This document shows, piece after piece, positions 33,592-45,059 of a stretch of DNA of 64,000 nt; the first letter of the stretch is position 1; each line of letters begins with the position of its first letter. The notes under the pieces were generated by a model. It made no database searches, was not told the DNA's origin, and saw only the letters and a program-made list of their open reading frames with translations. Position numbers and translations under genes: made by a program. Where the stretch lies: contig JAWRVZ010000077.1 of assembly GCA_037043235.1 (NCBI GenBank), positions 2,012,501-2,076,500 of the forward strand, given 5' to 3'. The DNA comes from Rhodeus uyekii. Its lineage: Eukaryota; Chordata; Actinopteri; Cypriniformes; Acheilognathidae.

Positions 33592-34372
33592 CAATTACTG
33601 GCCACTTTATTAGGAACACCTTGGATTGAGATCTGGAGATTATGGTGGCCATATGAATATAATGAACATTATCATGTTCAAGAAAAATGATATGAGATAA
33701 TTTGAGCTTTGTTATCCTGCTGGAAGAAGCCGTCAGAAGATCATCAAGTGGTCGCAAAGGGATGGAAATAGTCAGAAAGAATACTCAGATAGACTGTGGC
33801 ATTTAAATGATTAAACGATGCTAAGTTGGGACTAAGGTGCCCAAAGTGTGTCAAGAAACTATATAGCACAACATCACATCACCACAAATTCTTTAAAAAA
33901 GATTCAGACATATCTTAAGAAGATGCAATTTGATATAGTTTATACTCTTTATCATATACAGAAATGGACCATGGTGAACATATTTTCAGACTGTTTGATT
34001 TAACTTTCAAACAAGTCAAGAACAAACGTTACTGGCACTCATCAGTGGCGACTGTCAGAATCCTCCATAGGCTAAATCGTCACATTTAACAACACTCGTT
34101 CCAACCCTCATGACCTTCAAAGGATGCAGCCTCTGAATTGGAAAGCAGCTATAGTGTGGTGGTCTTCTTCAAGGTTTGACGTGTTTTGCGTTCAGAGATG
34201 TTCTTCTGCCGGCCTCGGTTGTAAAGAGTGGTTATTTGAATAACTGTTACCTATCTATCAACTCAAACCAATCTGGCCATTCTCCTCTGACCTCTGTCAA
34301 AAACAAGGCATTTTTTGTCACAGAACTGCAGCTCACTGGATATATCTTCTCTTTTGCAGATACAAAACCATT
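33592..34372 (-). pseudogene. Tc1-like transposase pseudogene with one terminal repeat
   Basis: The left edge ACTGGCCACTTTATTAGGAA is a terminus I recall from a common teleost Tc1-like family. Read on the minus strand, successive blocks follow the order of that transposase from its C-terminal end leftwards: CCAGATCTCAATCCAAGG, TGAACATGATAATG, TCTTCTGACGGCTTCTTCC, then ACTCAAATAACCACTC-like, CTGAACGCAAAAC and GGAGAATGGCCAGATTGG. Stops and frameshifts are numerous. The 5' end and its terminal repeat are missing beyond about 34372. It is older than the hAT MITE judging by decay. Confidence 0.7.
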
Positions 34373-36380
34373 ATTTTAATTATCATCGTTTGCATGTATT
34401 TATTTGAATGTAATATTTTTTTATGTGTTGAATCAGAACACATTTAAAATACTTTTACCAAAATGGATATGATTTGCTTCCTTTCCATTTGAAGCTTTGT
34501 AATGTTAACTAGTTTCACACTGGTTTTGTCAAGAATGTAAAGGTTTGTTGTTCACAGTGGCTATTTCCACAAAGCAATCCAAGAAGAGCAACATGATTAT
34601 GTAGGATAGGTGAAATCCTCTCAGAAGCCGACTCACTGTGCACCATATACCTGTATGACTCCAGTAGAGGCTCCAGTGTGACTTCTCAGGGTTGGTCAGG
34701 TGACTTACTGAGAGCTCTCCTCCACTGGCCTCCTCTCACTGAAACGCTCTGAAAATGTAATTACAGCGCCTACTGAGAGGTATGGATAGCCATTTCAGTC
34801 AGCCACATTTCCATAAGCTAAGCCTTTAAATATTCCATTAATTGATAATGTAAATGCCCTTGAGACGCAGACTTTAAGCTGGGAAATCACTACTGTGGCC
34901 TCCTTTGCATTGCAACACTACCGTCTCAGACACAAAAGCTCTTTTAAAACCTGCCAACGGAGGTCTAATGACCCTCCTGTTTCTACACAAGAGCAGCCTC
35001 TTGCATCTACAGCATATCCAAACAGATGGCCTATAGGTTGATGAAGTTTACTAATGTGAAGGGTCTGGGTGTGTGTGCCAACACTCTATCCTCCATCCTT
35101 GATGATGAACATTTATGAACTAAAACTCAGGTAATAAAGCCTTGGGTGAAAAGGCCACACTGGCCTTGTTTACTACTCTTCAGATGATATCGATTACTGT
35201 CACTCTAGTTTTGTGTACTGAACCTTCATAGCGGCTTTTTGAGAAAGCGTATCTGAGATTCAGAGAAAAGAAACAGGAATTAGGATTTAGATAATGAGAA
35301 ATCAAACCTGTATCACCCATATAAGCATCACAACTCACTATGCATTAAGCAGCCACGGCTCTCCCTGATATATCAAAAATCTAGAAAAAAAATGTATAAA
35401 GAAAAATTATATCATTAATTAAATAAAATCACATATGCACATTATGTAAAACACTACAAACCATAATGCTTAGAGATGTGCGTGTTTGTGACTGAGTGTG
35501 CGCATATTCCAACCACAGAGCGTTTATTAATTGAAATAAAAACCCAGAAAAGTCTAAAACAACCAAGGGATCAATAATGTATGGCTGCGCATTGTGCACA
35601 CGATGCTGCTGTTAATTATTCAGTAAACGAACTGACATACAAGTCCATTAGTCTTTTTTAAACGCAAAATTACTGTGCATAAGAGCAGCTAGCTTTCTCT
35701 TTTTTCATGGCTTACAAGCGTAAGGAATTTATGAAAGAAAAATATTTATCTCGTTTTGAAAGCATTGGATGCAAATCTCCAATGATGAACCATAATGGAT
35801 GATGTCTTTTCAAAAATAAATGTGCTGTACAGAACATTCCCACTGCAGGCGTTAGAGAGGCTTTTGTCATGAATTTGTGATGAACTGTTGGTTGACAAAT
35901 AGAAAAACATGAATATTGTAAGCATTTACAGCGTTTTACTTACAACTTGACACATTTAATATGCTCACTAAAAGCTAACTGTTTTAACTGACTTATCCTT
36001 TAGCTGAGTGCAGAAATGCATTTTGTATGCAGGATTCTGCATTCTTTAAAAGAAATGCCTATGTAATCTTGTATAACATCAAAGCAGAGGAATATTACCA
36101 TGGTCACACACTAACAGAAGCATGCAAACCTTAAATTATTAGGACTGTGAGTTATAATAATAATAAAAATAAATAATTACATATGCTGATGAATTATATT
36201 AATCTAAGTTATGTTACTATTCTTTATTATGGTATACAAAAATATGACACACACACACAAACATGCAATCTGCAAGCACTGACATTGTTACCACATGATA
36301 CTGCAGCCAATGAGATTGCTTGCTCAGTATTTAAATAGTTCAATGGTTCATTATTTGCTGTAAGCAAATCTTGTGAGAAG
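34373..36380. other. Unique sequence; CNE-like at 34650-35200
   Basis: The island includes GTAATTACAGCGCC (34757), CCATTAATTGATAATG (34836) and GATATCGATTACTG (35186). A further set of homeodomain-type words occurs near 35600 (GTTAATTATTCAG). The remainder is AT-rich without recognised elements. Confidence 0.27.
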
Positions 36381-37640
36381 TCTTACATTCTCACAGCAGC
36401 GTATCTTACATACAACGTGTCTTACATACAGCGTGTTTTACATACAGCAGCATATCTTACATACAGCAGCGTATCTTACATACAGCAGCATATCTTACAT
36501 ACAGCAGCGTATCTTACATACAGCAGCATATCTTACATACAGCAGCGTATCTTACATACAGCAGCATATCTTACATACAGCAGCGTATCTTACATACAGC
36601 AGCATATCTTACATACAGCAGCATATCTTACATACAGCAGCGTATCTTACATACAGCAGCATATCTTACATACAGCAGCGTATCTTACATACGTGTCTTA
36701 CATACAGCGTATCTTACATACAGCAGCATGTCTTACATACAGCAGCGTATCTTACATACAGCAGCGTATCTTACATACAGCAGCGTATCTTACATACAGC
36801 AGCGTATCTTACATACAGCAGCGTATCTTACATACAGCAGCGTATCTTACATACAGCAGCGTATCTTACATACAGCAGCGTATCTTACATACAGCAGCAT
36901 ATCTTACATACAGCAGCGTATCTTACATACAGCAGCATATCTTACATACAGCAGCGTATCTTACATACGTGTCTTACATACAGCGTATCTTACATACAGC
37001 AGCATGTCTTACATACAGCAGCGTATCTTACATACAGCAGCATGTCTTACATACAGCAGCGTATCTTACATACAGCAGCGTATCTTACATACAGCAGCGT
37101 ATCTTACATACAGCAGCATATCTTACATACAGCAGCGTATCTTACATACGTGTCTTACATACAGCGTATCTTACATACAGCAGCATATCTTACATACAGC
37201 AGCGTATCTTACATACAGCAGCGTATCTTACATACAGCAGCATATCTTACATACAGCAGCGTATCTTACATACAGCAGCGTATCTTACATACAGCAGCAT
37301 ATCTTACATACAGCAGCGTATCTTACATACAGCAGCGTATCTTACATACAGCAGCATATCTTACATACAGCAGCATATCTTACATACAGCAGCGTATCTT
37401 ACATACAGCAGCATATCTTACATACAGCAGCGTATCTTACATACAGCAGCGTATCTTACATACAGCAGCATATCTTACATACAGCAGCGTATCTTACATA
37501 CAGCAGCGTATCTTACATACGTGTCTTACATACAGCGTATCTTACATACAGCAGCGTATCTTAGATACTCACAGCAGTGTGTCTTATATACTCACAGCAG
37601 CGTGTCTTACATCCAGCGCGTTTTACATACAACAGCGTAT
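36381..37640 (+). repeat. 19-bp minisatellite of about 60 units, open in all three plus frames
   Basis: The unit is CAGCAGCGTATCTTACATA, alternating with a GCG-to-GCA variant. A 29-bp module made of a 13-bp and a 16-bp truncated unit (ACGTGTCTTACATACAGCG core) interrupts at 36691, 36967, 37148 and 37519, separated by 13, 8 and 18 full units. Because 19 is not a multiple of 3 and the unit has no plus-strand stop in any phase, all three frames stay open for 278-449 codons and encode the same cyclic peptide, ISYIQQRILHTAAYLTYSS. Both edges carry related, more diverged modules (CTCACAGCAGCG and GCGTGTTTTACATA / GCGCGTTTTACATA). This is satellite DNA and not a gene. Confidence 0.95.
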
Positions 37641-37730
37641 CTGTGTGTCTATTAGCAGTAACTTGTCCATGAGCAGGAGAAGATCTAGTCTGCCAAGACC
37701 AAATACACTAACATTGCCATAGTCAGTAAC

Positions 37731-37917
37731 ATGAAAACTACATTTATATTTAGGCATTTGGCAGATGCTTTTATCCAAAGTGACTTACATTGCATTCAAG
37801 GAACACATTGACATTCTAATCAGTTCTTGCTTTCCCTGGAAATCGAACCCATGACCTTGGTGCTGCAAACACCACACTCCACTGCTTGAGCTACAGGAAA
37901 GACAATTATGAAAACTA
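37731..37917 (-). mobile_element. tRNA-derived SINE, copy 3, with perfect 10-bp target duplication
   Basis: The SINE body is 37741-37907, flanked by ATGAAAACTA at 37731-37740 and 37908-37917. On the plus strand it shows the tail GGCAGATGCTTTTATCCAAA, the body CAGTTCTTGCTTTCCCTGG, the box B complement AAATCGAACCC and the head GAGCTACAGGAAAG. It is the best preserved of the three minus-strand copies and proves target-primed insertion of the family. It lies about 100 bp right of the 19-bp minisatellite. Confidence 0.93.
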
Positions 37918-38738
37918 TTTTGAGAGTTGTCATGATTGACATTAAACAAACATATAGATATGCATAAATATGTGCTGTGATTTACTTCAGATTACAATGC
38001 TAATTTTCTATAAATAAATAAAAAAGTTTTATAATATAATATGTTTTGTAATATCAATCGGATGATCTTACAATAAGGCCCAAAATATATCCATCACATC
38101 TGTTTGTTACTAGTAACTGCCAAGGCCTTTGATCACTGGTTAGCAGTGTATACATGAAAGATTTATTTTTCATACACCCCTGGAGGTATGCTTAAAGTAT
38201 TTTCACACCCTTTCTTTCCATCGCCTCATCTATCCCACAAACATGTCACCTCGTTACGCAAACTGACAGGAGTCACACACAAAAAAAGCAGAGACGGTAA
38301 ACAGCTACACGACTGCGGGACCGAGCATTGCTTTCAGAAGATCACAGAGCTGAAATTGCACCTGACATTTCAAAAGACAAAAAAGTTACGTGCGCACATG
38401 CTCTGCTGACAGAGTTTCTCCCCCGTTGCCCTCTCTGGGGTGTTTTTTTATTAATGAGTAGCACACATAAAACGCAACAGTATGACTGAGGGTGTCACTC
38501 ATCAAAAAAACTCCATTCACAGCCGTCTCCTCGAATGGAGAGGAACGATTCTTTTTTATAAGGACCAGAGACAATCGCTGATTGCCCGGTCTTTCAGATG
38601 ACCAGACCTTCAAGCCTCATTTTTCAGACACGGTATGAATATTGTATGCAAAGTGAAGCTAGTTTTTGGCAGCACAGGAAGGAGCCGCAGATACAGAGAG
38701 GAAGGCTTCTCCTCAAAGACGGCTTTACTCTGTGGATA
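37918..38738. other. Unique sequence; CNE-like at 38200-38640
   Basis: AT-rich to 38150, then a complex island with CCTCGTTACGCAAACTG and TTTTATTAATGAGTAGC words. Overlapping opposite-strand frames of about 75 codons carry no domain. Confidence 0.25.
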
Positions 38739-38748
38739 TGTGTGTGTG

Positions 38749-38779
<31 letters not shown>
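38739..38779. repeat. (TG)n microsatellite
   Basis: TG repeats with one TTTTG interruption near 38750. Frames through it encode Cys-Val repeats and are spurious. Confidence 0.95.
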
Positions 38780-38780
<1 letters not shown>

Positions 38781-38989
38781 ACATGCAAGAAAAAAGTGAA
38801 ACCAAGAAAATGCTTGAGTGAATGACACTTTTTTTTTACCCAAGTAAGAACTGTTATTTTATTCGTCTAACGCAACACACCAACCTCTGGATTTTTGTTT
38901 TTCCTCTTTAAGATGCACAGCAGTAATACACTAATTTCCTTTCCTAGCAAGAAAACAAAGCAAAAGCATTACCAAAATAGGATCACACT

Positions 38990-39570
38990 CTCCATTTAAT
39001 TGTCTGTATAATCAAAGAAGTGGAGCACAACAGAAGTTTTGGTGTGCACAGCAGAGGCGGCCGCTGTAACTCATAGCTGTGGGGCTAATAGGGTGGGGGT
39101 GGGGAGTCTGGCAGGGACAGGTTTGATGTGGAGCTGTCACTGAAGGAGAAGGTAGCTGAGCATGTCCAAAACACCAAACACAGACCTCTGCTCCTCCTCT
39201 GCTCCAAAAAACAGAATACAGGAACACAGTTGTTTGAATAATAAATACTTATGGCACTCGAGTGGCAGGGTGCCTGCAGAGACGCGCGCCCAGAAAACGA
39301 TGTTGATGTGTAGGGAAAGCCTGGCCCGACATATGTTGCCATGAATAAGGTATACTGGAGACATCAATGCAGCTTCCGGATTTCCAGGTGCAGGAGTTTC
39401 TCTCTGGCGTAAATTGACACATCCTGAGAGGGAATAAACTTTTGGAGGAAAGCAACGTCCTTCTGAGCAAAAAAAAAATTGCCACAATTCATTTCCCGAG
39501 ATGCTGACCAAGCCTGTGGAACTTTTTCTACTGATTTTCTTGGGGGATGGCATCTTATTACCTGTTTAAA
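38990..39570. promoter_or_regulatory. Candidate CNE-type block
   Basis: Balanced composition with GGCGGCCGCTG, GCACTCGAGTGGC, CAATTTAC-like and TCTGGCGTAAATTGACAC words. Four overlapping minus-strand frames and one plus frame exist, the longest 138 codons, but they conflict and none shows a domain or splice context. Confidence 0.22.
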
Positions 39571-41130
39571 ACCCCAGTGGAAAAAAAAAAGAGTAGCTGG
39601 TCATTAGCTCGACTACTATCTGGTATGGGATGCTATTCAGATTCGGTATTGTCAATCTGGTTCATTCTGATAACAAATATAACAAAATGACTTGCGTTCT
39701 GAACACTTTCCTGGTGCTACTGTGTCCAATTCATTCATTTGGAAACTTGATTTCAAAATGACTTTTGACTCTTCTTTCTGGCATGGAAAAAATAATGTTA
39801 CCTAAGGTTACTGTAATGAGTAATAGAGCTTTTCTATAATCTTGCCCTCTGTTAATGCAGTGAAGGAAACACAGTTTTTCAAAAAAAAGAATCATCGTTA
39901 CCGAGATGCTCGTGAGTGAACTTTACCTTCAGTCTCCACATCCCAGACAAAAAGTCTCTTAAAAAGTGTCAGCCGGTGGCGTTTCATTGTGAACTCATTT
40001 TCAGCTCTGGCTCCATTCTGGTGAGGAACGCTTTTCACATTGAATATGCGTTTTCAGTCTGAAATATGACACATAACGGAGGTAAAATGGGTTGCAAATG
40101 TCATTTCTGACTTTAACTGTGTTCCAAGACACAGTTTGACCACCTTAAGTAAGTCTAAATGGGGGGTGCACTCTAAAAAAAGGAAAACAAAAACATTAAA
40201 AGAGCTTGAAAAAGATCACCAAGCAGGTGACTAATAAAATCAAACTGCACGCATGCAGGTGCGGGTGGCAGAATATTTCATCCACTTTGGGACAGCTGTG
40301 TCTTTTGATGGCCCTGGGAATGGAGCCATTTTAGTAGTTGATGTGTCCATCCGTCGCTGATATCTAATACGCGGTTACGCATCGTGCCGAACATGACAGA
40401 AAATCATTAGCCACCATTGGCTGCTAACTGTCACATGAATGATTGAAGAAGCAGTGAAGCGTTCAGTTTTGCGTGGCAGTTAAACGTCTGCCTGAAAGAG
40501 CGAGAGCCCAGCGAGACCCATGATGAAGCATCTTGGAGGAAGGCCAGTTACCCTCCTACATAACGAGAGCAGGAGGGGAAAGAGCACCTGTGTTACAACC
40601 AGCTAAGATCTGACACCAGGGTCAATCCAGCCATATGGAGTCTGTTCTATCCCAAAGAACTGTAAATGCCACGGCTTTGCACAACTAGCTGGACACACAG
40701 AGAAAGCCAACACTTGGAGGGCACAAAGGGGAACGGTGCTTTCAAAAAATCTTAGTAATCCTAGTTCCAAGATGGTTTGAAGGGAGAGGATTTGCCTAGC
40801 AGACCAGTGGACGGGTGCAGTGCCTGCAAACTCGAGGAAAGAGTCGCTCTGACATAGTTTCCCAATGTCTGAGCCTCTATACTGTAATGAAAGGCTGTTT
40901 CCTGTCTTCTCCCCATACTGGGCCATGTAGAGAATCTCCAGAGTTCCCATGAGCCCTATCAGCTCCTCCTGAGAGAGAGAGAGAGAGAGAGAGACACACA
41001 CACACACGCACACTGAGACGGAGAACTCCTCAAGGGATTGAGCAGTCTGTCGGTGCTCACTGACTACATTCCGGCTCCCTCTCGTCTCAGCAATCCCTGT
41101 TCATTAAGGTCATTACTGCAAAATGTTTTT
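39571..41130. other. Unique sequence; CNE-like at 40240-41130
   Basis: Complex, balanced DNA with CTAATACGCGGTTACGC and AAATCATTAGCCACC. A (GA)n-(CA)n compound microsatellite spans about 40971-41008 and generates the start of a spurious 136-codon minus-strand frame. Confidence 0.25.
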
Positions 41131-42030
41131 CCTTCATTTCAAAGCGGGAAACACGTGAATTAAAATGGTAGAAAATCGTCAAATTACAAATTGTGCCAGC
41201 ACCTCAATTATTTGCTTCATTTGATAATAACGTGTGGTTAATTATTCAAAGAGGTTAATTAAAACGAGGTTGATAAAACTGGAATAATGCAAGGGCTGCT
41301 AATATTTTCCCGTCTGTGTCCAACTTGCATGTTTGAGATAAATATTTTTGACAATTAAATCCTAATTAATATAAACATCAAGAAATATTAAATCAACACT
41401 CATACATTCACCCCATCATGGTCTCGGTGCTAAATGGTTTTACCACAAAATGTACAGGAATATAATTTTACTCTACATCTGACTATATCGGGAATACCTC
41501 AAGACCTTGATCTTTCGATAAAATCTTTTCATTTTAAATACAATAACAATGATCATACTCACCAACTATCCTCTCCCAAAAACTAAGCAAAGACTTAGAC
41601 TAACACAATCACTATGTAAGTGATTTTACCACGGTTAACGGGTGTAGTTATGCAGAGAGCCAAAAACCCATTTAACCTGGTCAAATACTGTAATGAGTGA
41701 CAATGACAAAAGACCCAGTGTTTAATAAATAATTACAAAATTATTCATTTTATTATTAGACAATCTAATTATAGCATGTAATTATTAAACATGGGATCTT
41801 TTGGGTTTTCACTATTACAGTTAGATTTAACAATAATTTTGTGATGATAAAATTGATGTGAAGTAGCATAAATGTACTGCATTTATACTGTGATTTAACT
41901 AATGGGCAGTCAATGGGTAGTGTGGTTATATCGGTTAAAATTGATTTAGAAAAATGTCTGGATCATTGTGTAATTTTATTATCCAAATATGCAGTTCTGA
42001 AGCACTGCAAATACTGGTCTAGTTGGTGAA
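41131..42030. other. AT-rich sequence with many homeodomain-type cores
   Basis: 41150-41400 contains GTGGTTAATTATTC, GAGGTTAATTAAAACG, CAATTAAATCCTAATTAATA and similar words. The remainder to 42030 is AT-rich and featureless. Confidence 0.25.
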
Positions 42031-42039
42031 CAGAAAACA

Positions 42040-42340
42040 GGGAGGTAAAAGCACATGCTCAGTCCCACTGGAGCGTCTTGACGTGAGCCCTACGGGGCAT
42101 TATTATGGGACCCGGAGCGATCCTTCAGCTCCCAGCCTAACCGCCCCGCCAGTCAGCTTGTTTTATTTACTCCGAGCGCGGTGTCCGTCTCACTGATGTG
42201 TCTGCAAGGACTGGGAAAATAAAGCTGTTCGTCTTTTTATGGCTGCCGGTACTGTTTACAGCTGATGTGTCCTAACCGCCAGCCGACACTATTTATCTGT
42301 CTCCAGACGTCCGCTCACTCGCTACGATTCCCTTGTGCAA
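42040..42340. promoter_or_regulatory. Candidate CNE-type island, sharply bounded
   Basis: A sharp rise in GC between two AT-rich stretches, with GGGGCATTATTATGGGACCC, CTTGTTTTATTTACTCC, CGTCTTTTTATGGCTGCC and a TTTACAGCTGATG E-box. TTTTATGGC and TTATTATGGG are Hox/Cdx-type cores. No open frame. One of the cleaner candidates in the window. Confidence 0.33.
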
Positions 42341-43290
42341 TATTTCACCTCGAAAGTCCATTCCTCAGCTGAAGTGTGTAGGCACATGTGTAAAGGGTTT
42401 GCCGGCTGAATATCTACACACTTAAAAGGACATTCAGGTAATTGTGGTTGCAAACACCAACATAAAATGGACAGTAAAATGTTAACAATCTTTCTAGCAG
42501 TGATTGTTAAGGCAAATATTATCCTATTGCAGAAGTATAAAACTTTTGACTTGTAACTCAATTGTACTACCAATATCTTATGATTCACAATTTGCTATTT
42601 TTGACTAGAAGACAATAAGTTTGGTTAAAAAACTCAAGCTCAGATTAAAAAAGAAAGAATCTGAGATATGTTTAGGGAGGAGAATGTTATTGAAACGTCT
42701 TTTCACTTGCGCCACTTTAGAACCACCAAGCAACGACTTCATAACCATCCCGAAAACCCTAGCAACAACATGGCAACACCCTCCCATCCAGCCAAACAAG
42801 TTTGGAACAGGCACATTTTCTTCTGGAAAATAACAGTAATAAAATGACAAAATAATTCTATAAAAAGTTCAAATATTTTAATAATAATTACTAGTTATTA
42901 ATATATAAATATGAAAAAATAATGATCCTTTTTTTCGTGATCTCTCACTATATGAAAACACACTGTGTATATAGTTTTCCAACAAAAGCATCATGAAACA
43001 GTTTTTCCATTTCCACTCCCATCTCCAGTTAGTTGAAACTGACCGGGTTTTTCGCCAAAAATATTTTCATCATGGGCTGGCAGCACCCTTTCATGCTTTC
43101 TCCTGCAGAGTTCATATAGACATGCTTGGTTTAAACCACCTTATTAAAGAAAATAAAAAAATAAAAAGAGGATTGCAGGAGCAGGGTGTGCGTGCATGAG
43201 AGAGAAAACGAGAAAAAAAGAAAAGAAAGATGCTAGGGCCTGTAGTAAATCCTGACACTTCCACGCACACTTGAATTTCGTTTCAAACAC
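42341..43290. other. AT-rich sequence with a CCTAGCAAC-type repeat fragment
   Basis: At 42700-42805 the words CCACCAAGCAACGAC, CCCTAGCAACAACATGGCAA and CACCCTCCCATCCAG resemble the simple repeat seen near 13574. The flanking sequence is AT-rich and unassigned. Confidence 0.35.
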
Positions 43291-43640
43291 TTGTCTTTCC
43301 GTACCATAATAGATGTCAGCTCCTCTGATGTCGCACTAGCAGGAGGCAGAATAAGGTCTCACTCTTGTGCGTTTTGAAGCTATCAGTCGACGCGACTCTG
43401 TTGTGCCACATCAAAGAGGGGAGACACCGCATCACCTGCTGCGCTCTGAGCGAAGTATCTTCAAATCAGTTGTCCAAGACATTTCCCCCTATTAGTGCTC
43501 CACTCCCACACAGGCTTAAAGACGCAGACGGGCCCCTTTTGGTGCTAAGCGGGCCTCTGTGTTACAGCTGATGGATCATACAGCCTAGCTGCTTTTATTA
43601 TGCCGTGTGATGACATGTCCGTCAGAGGCGAGAAAAGAGG
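43291..43640. promoter_or_regulatory. Candidate CNE-type island
   Basis: Balanced composition with GATGTCGCACTAGCAGG, CATCACCTGCTGCGC (E-box), CCCCTATTAGTGCTCC and CTTTTATTATGCCG. A 68-codon plus frame spans it, but without codon or domain support. Confidence 0.25.
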
Positions 43641-43959
43641 CTGGGGATGGAGACGCAAGCTGGTACGCAACTAATAAACAAAACCGTACTAGTGTTCTCC
43701 CAGCCACTGCTGAGTGTGTTTGAAAATGTCATGTTTACAGAAAACAGAGAAGAACAAGAAAAATGCATTATTATTACAGCTAAAATGCAGGAAGCTGGTC
43801 AAGACTTCCATATATATTTGTTATTTATACACATACATACACACACATTATATATGACGTGCTTTTAAAATATTGAAGCTCACATGGGTGACACGGGTCC
43901 AAGAAGCCTGTGATGTTTTCTGATCTATTTCCACAGCTCTTCCCATTAATTGAAGGTCT

Positions 43960-44230
43960 CTTCCTCACAGTATATCTATCTCTATAAATGCAAAATAATT
44001 TAAAAAAGTAAAAAAAATTATCAAATTAAAAACTGCAAATAAAATAAAAAATATTTCAGGAAAGCCTGAAATACACACACAAATAAAAATAAATCCAAAA
44101 ATTAAATTAAAATAAATTAAATAAAATAACCAGGTTAGATGGTGATCTTGATTTCAGGAAAGCTGGAGATTTGTAAATGCATTAAAAAACACACACACAC
44201 TAAAAAAACTATTATTTTGTTATTATTATT
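43960..44230. repeat. AT-rich low-complexity tract with small local duplication
   Basis: AAATAAAA-type low-complexity DNA. ATTTCAGGAAAGCCTGAAAT (44054) is an 8-bp inverted repeat with a 4-base loop, and its left half recurs as ATTTCAGGAAAGCTGG near 44151, each followed within about 40 bases by a short CA tract. Looks like a local duplication. Confidence 0.4.
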
Positions 44231-45006
44231 ACACCTTAAGTATGTGTTTGTCTACAATGGAAGTGAGGTGTCTATGGATATATACTATAGGTATGCATAC
44301 AGATGCAAGACTCAAGGGTATCTGTTTGCCTGTGCGTGTGTGTTTGTGTATTTCCTGAAAGCATGTGGGTACTGGAGCTGTGTGTTTTGGGGGTGAGTGT
44401 AATCTGAGTAGATCATGTTTTCCAGACCTCAGATGAAGAAAAACAGCTCTGGCAGTCTGCCGTTTCATCTCCTGCACTGGGGTCCAAAACAAAGAGAAGA
44501 TGATTGATTGGATGATGAATAATTTAGGGGCAGAGAGCTGTGGGACGAGCAGCACAAGCGTGAGGCTGCCCCGTTCCTGGTCTCTCCTTAAAGATCACAT
44601 TACAAGAAAAAGTTGCCCCTGATTATGCTAATGCGTGTCACTGTTCATTTGCTAAACTGATATATGGAAAGCGAAGGAAGCCAAAACAGAGTGGCACACT
44701 GGGAGAAAAGGAAACGGAGGATCCCTGTGTAGCCCAACATGAACTTCCAGTTGATGTAGTGCAGGGAGGATTCAGTGTACCTGCTCATACTCAAACAGAA
44801 TCCATTCCTACAGATCTTTAGGCTGAGGTGGCCTCTTCATTACATTATCTCTGTAATGTTAGAACATATTTAATGAACATGCAACACAGCACACGGAATG
44901 AGCATAGATGTAAATTAGCACTTCCTTAAAAAAAACAGCACCTCTCAGTAGGGAACAGTCACAGAAACTGGTTAAACACCATCCCCCTTTGCAGTTACAC
45001 AACTGA

Positions 45007-45021
45007 CCACAGGGGGCGCTG
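45007..45021 (+). promoter_or_regulatory. CTCF-type site CCACAGGGGGCGCTG
   Basis: The 15-mer CCACAGGGGGCGCTG matches the well-known CTCF core (CCASYAGRKGGCGCT-like) at nearly every position. It is the strongest such match I saw. It sits in unremarkable AT-rich DNA, so it may be an insulator or loop-anchor site, or the same word carried by a decayed retroposon tail, where AGGGGGCGCT is also common. Predicted N-to-C reading direction is along the plus strand. Confidence 0.42.
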
Positions 45022-45059
45022 ATGTTACAGCCACACAAAATGAAGAGGAGATACACACA

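Noticed and set aside
36381..37640. CRISPR-like regular array
   Set aside because: Units are contiguous with no unique spacers, and the host is a vertebrate; it is a minisatellite.
36373..37722. Very long plus-strand open frames (449, 412 and 278 codons) in three registers
   Set aside because: They are the automatic result of a stop-free 19-bp tandem unit; all frames give the same cyclic peptide and no flanking gene structure exists.
40603..41013. 136-codon minus-strand frame
   Set aside because: Starts within a GA/CA microsatellite and has no recognisable domain.
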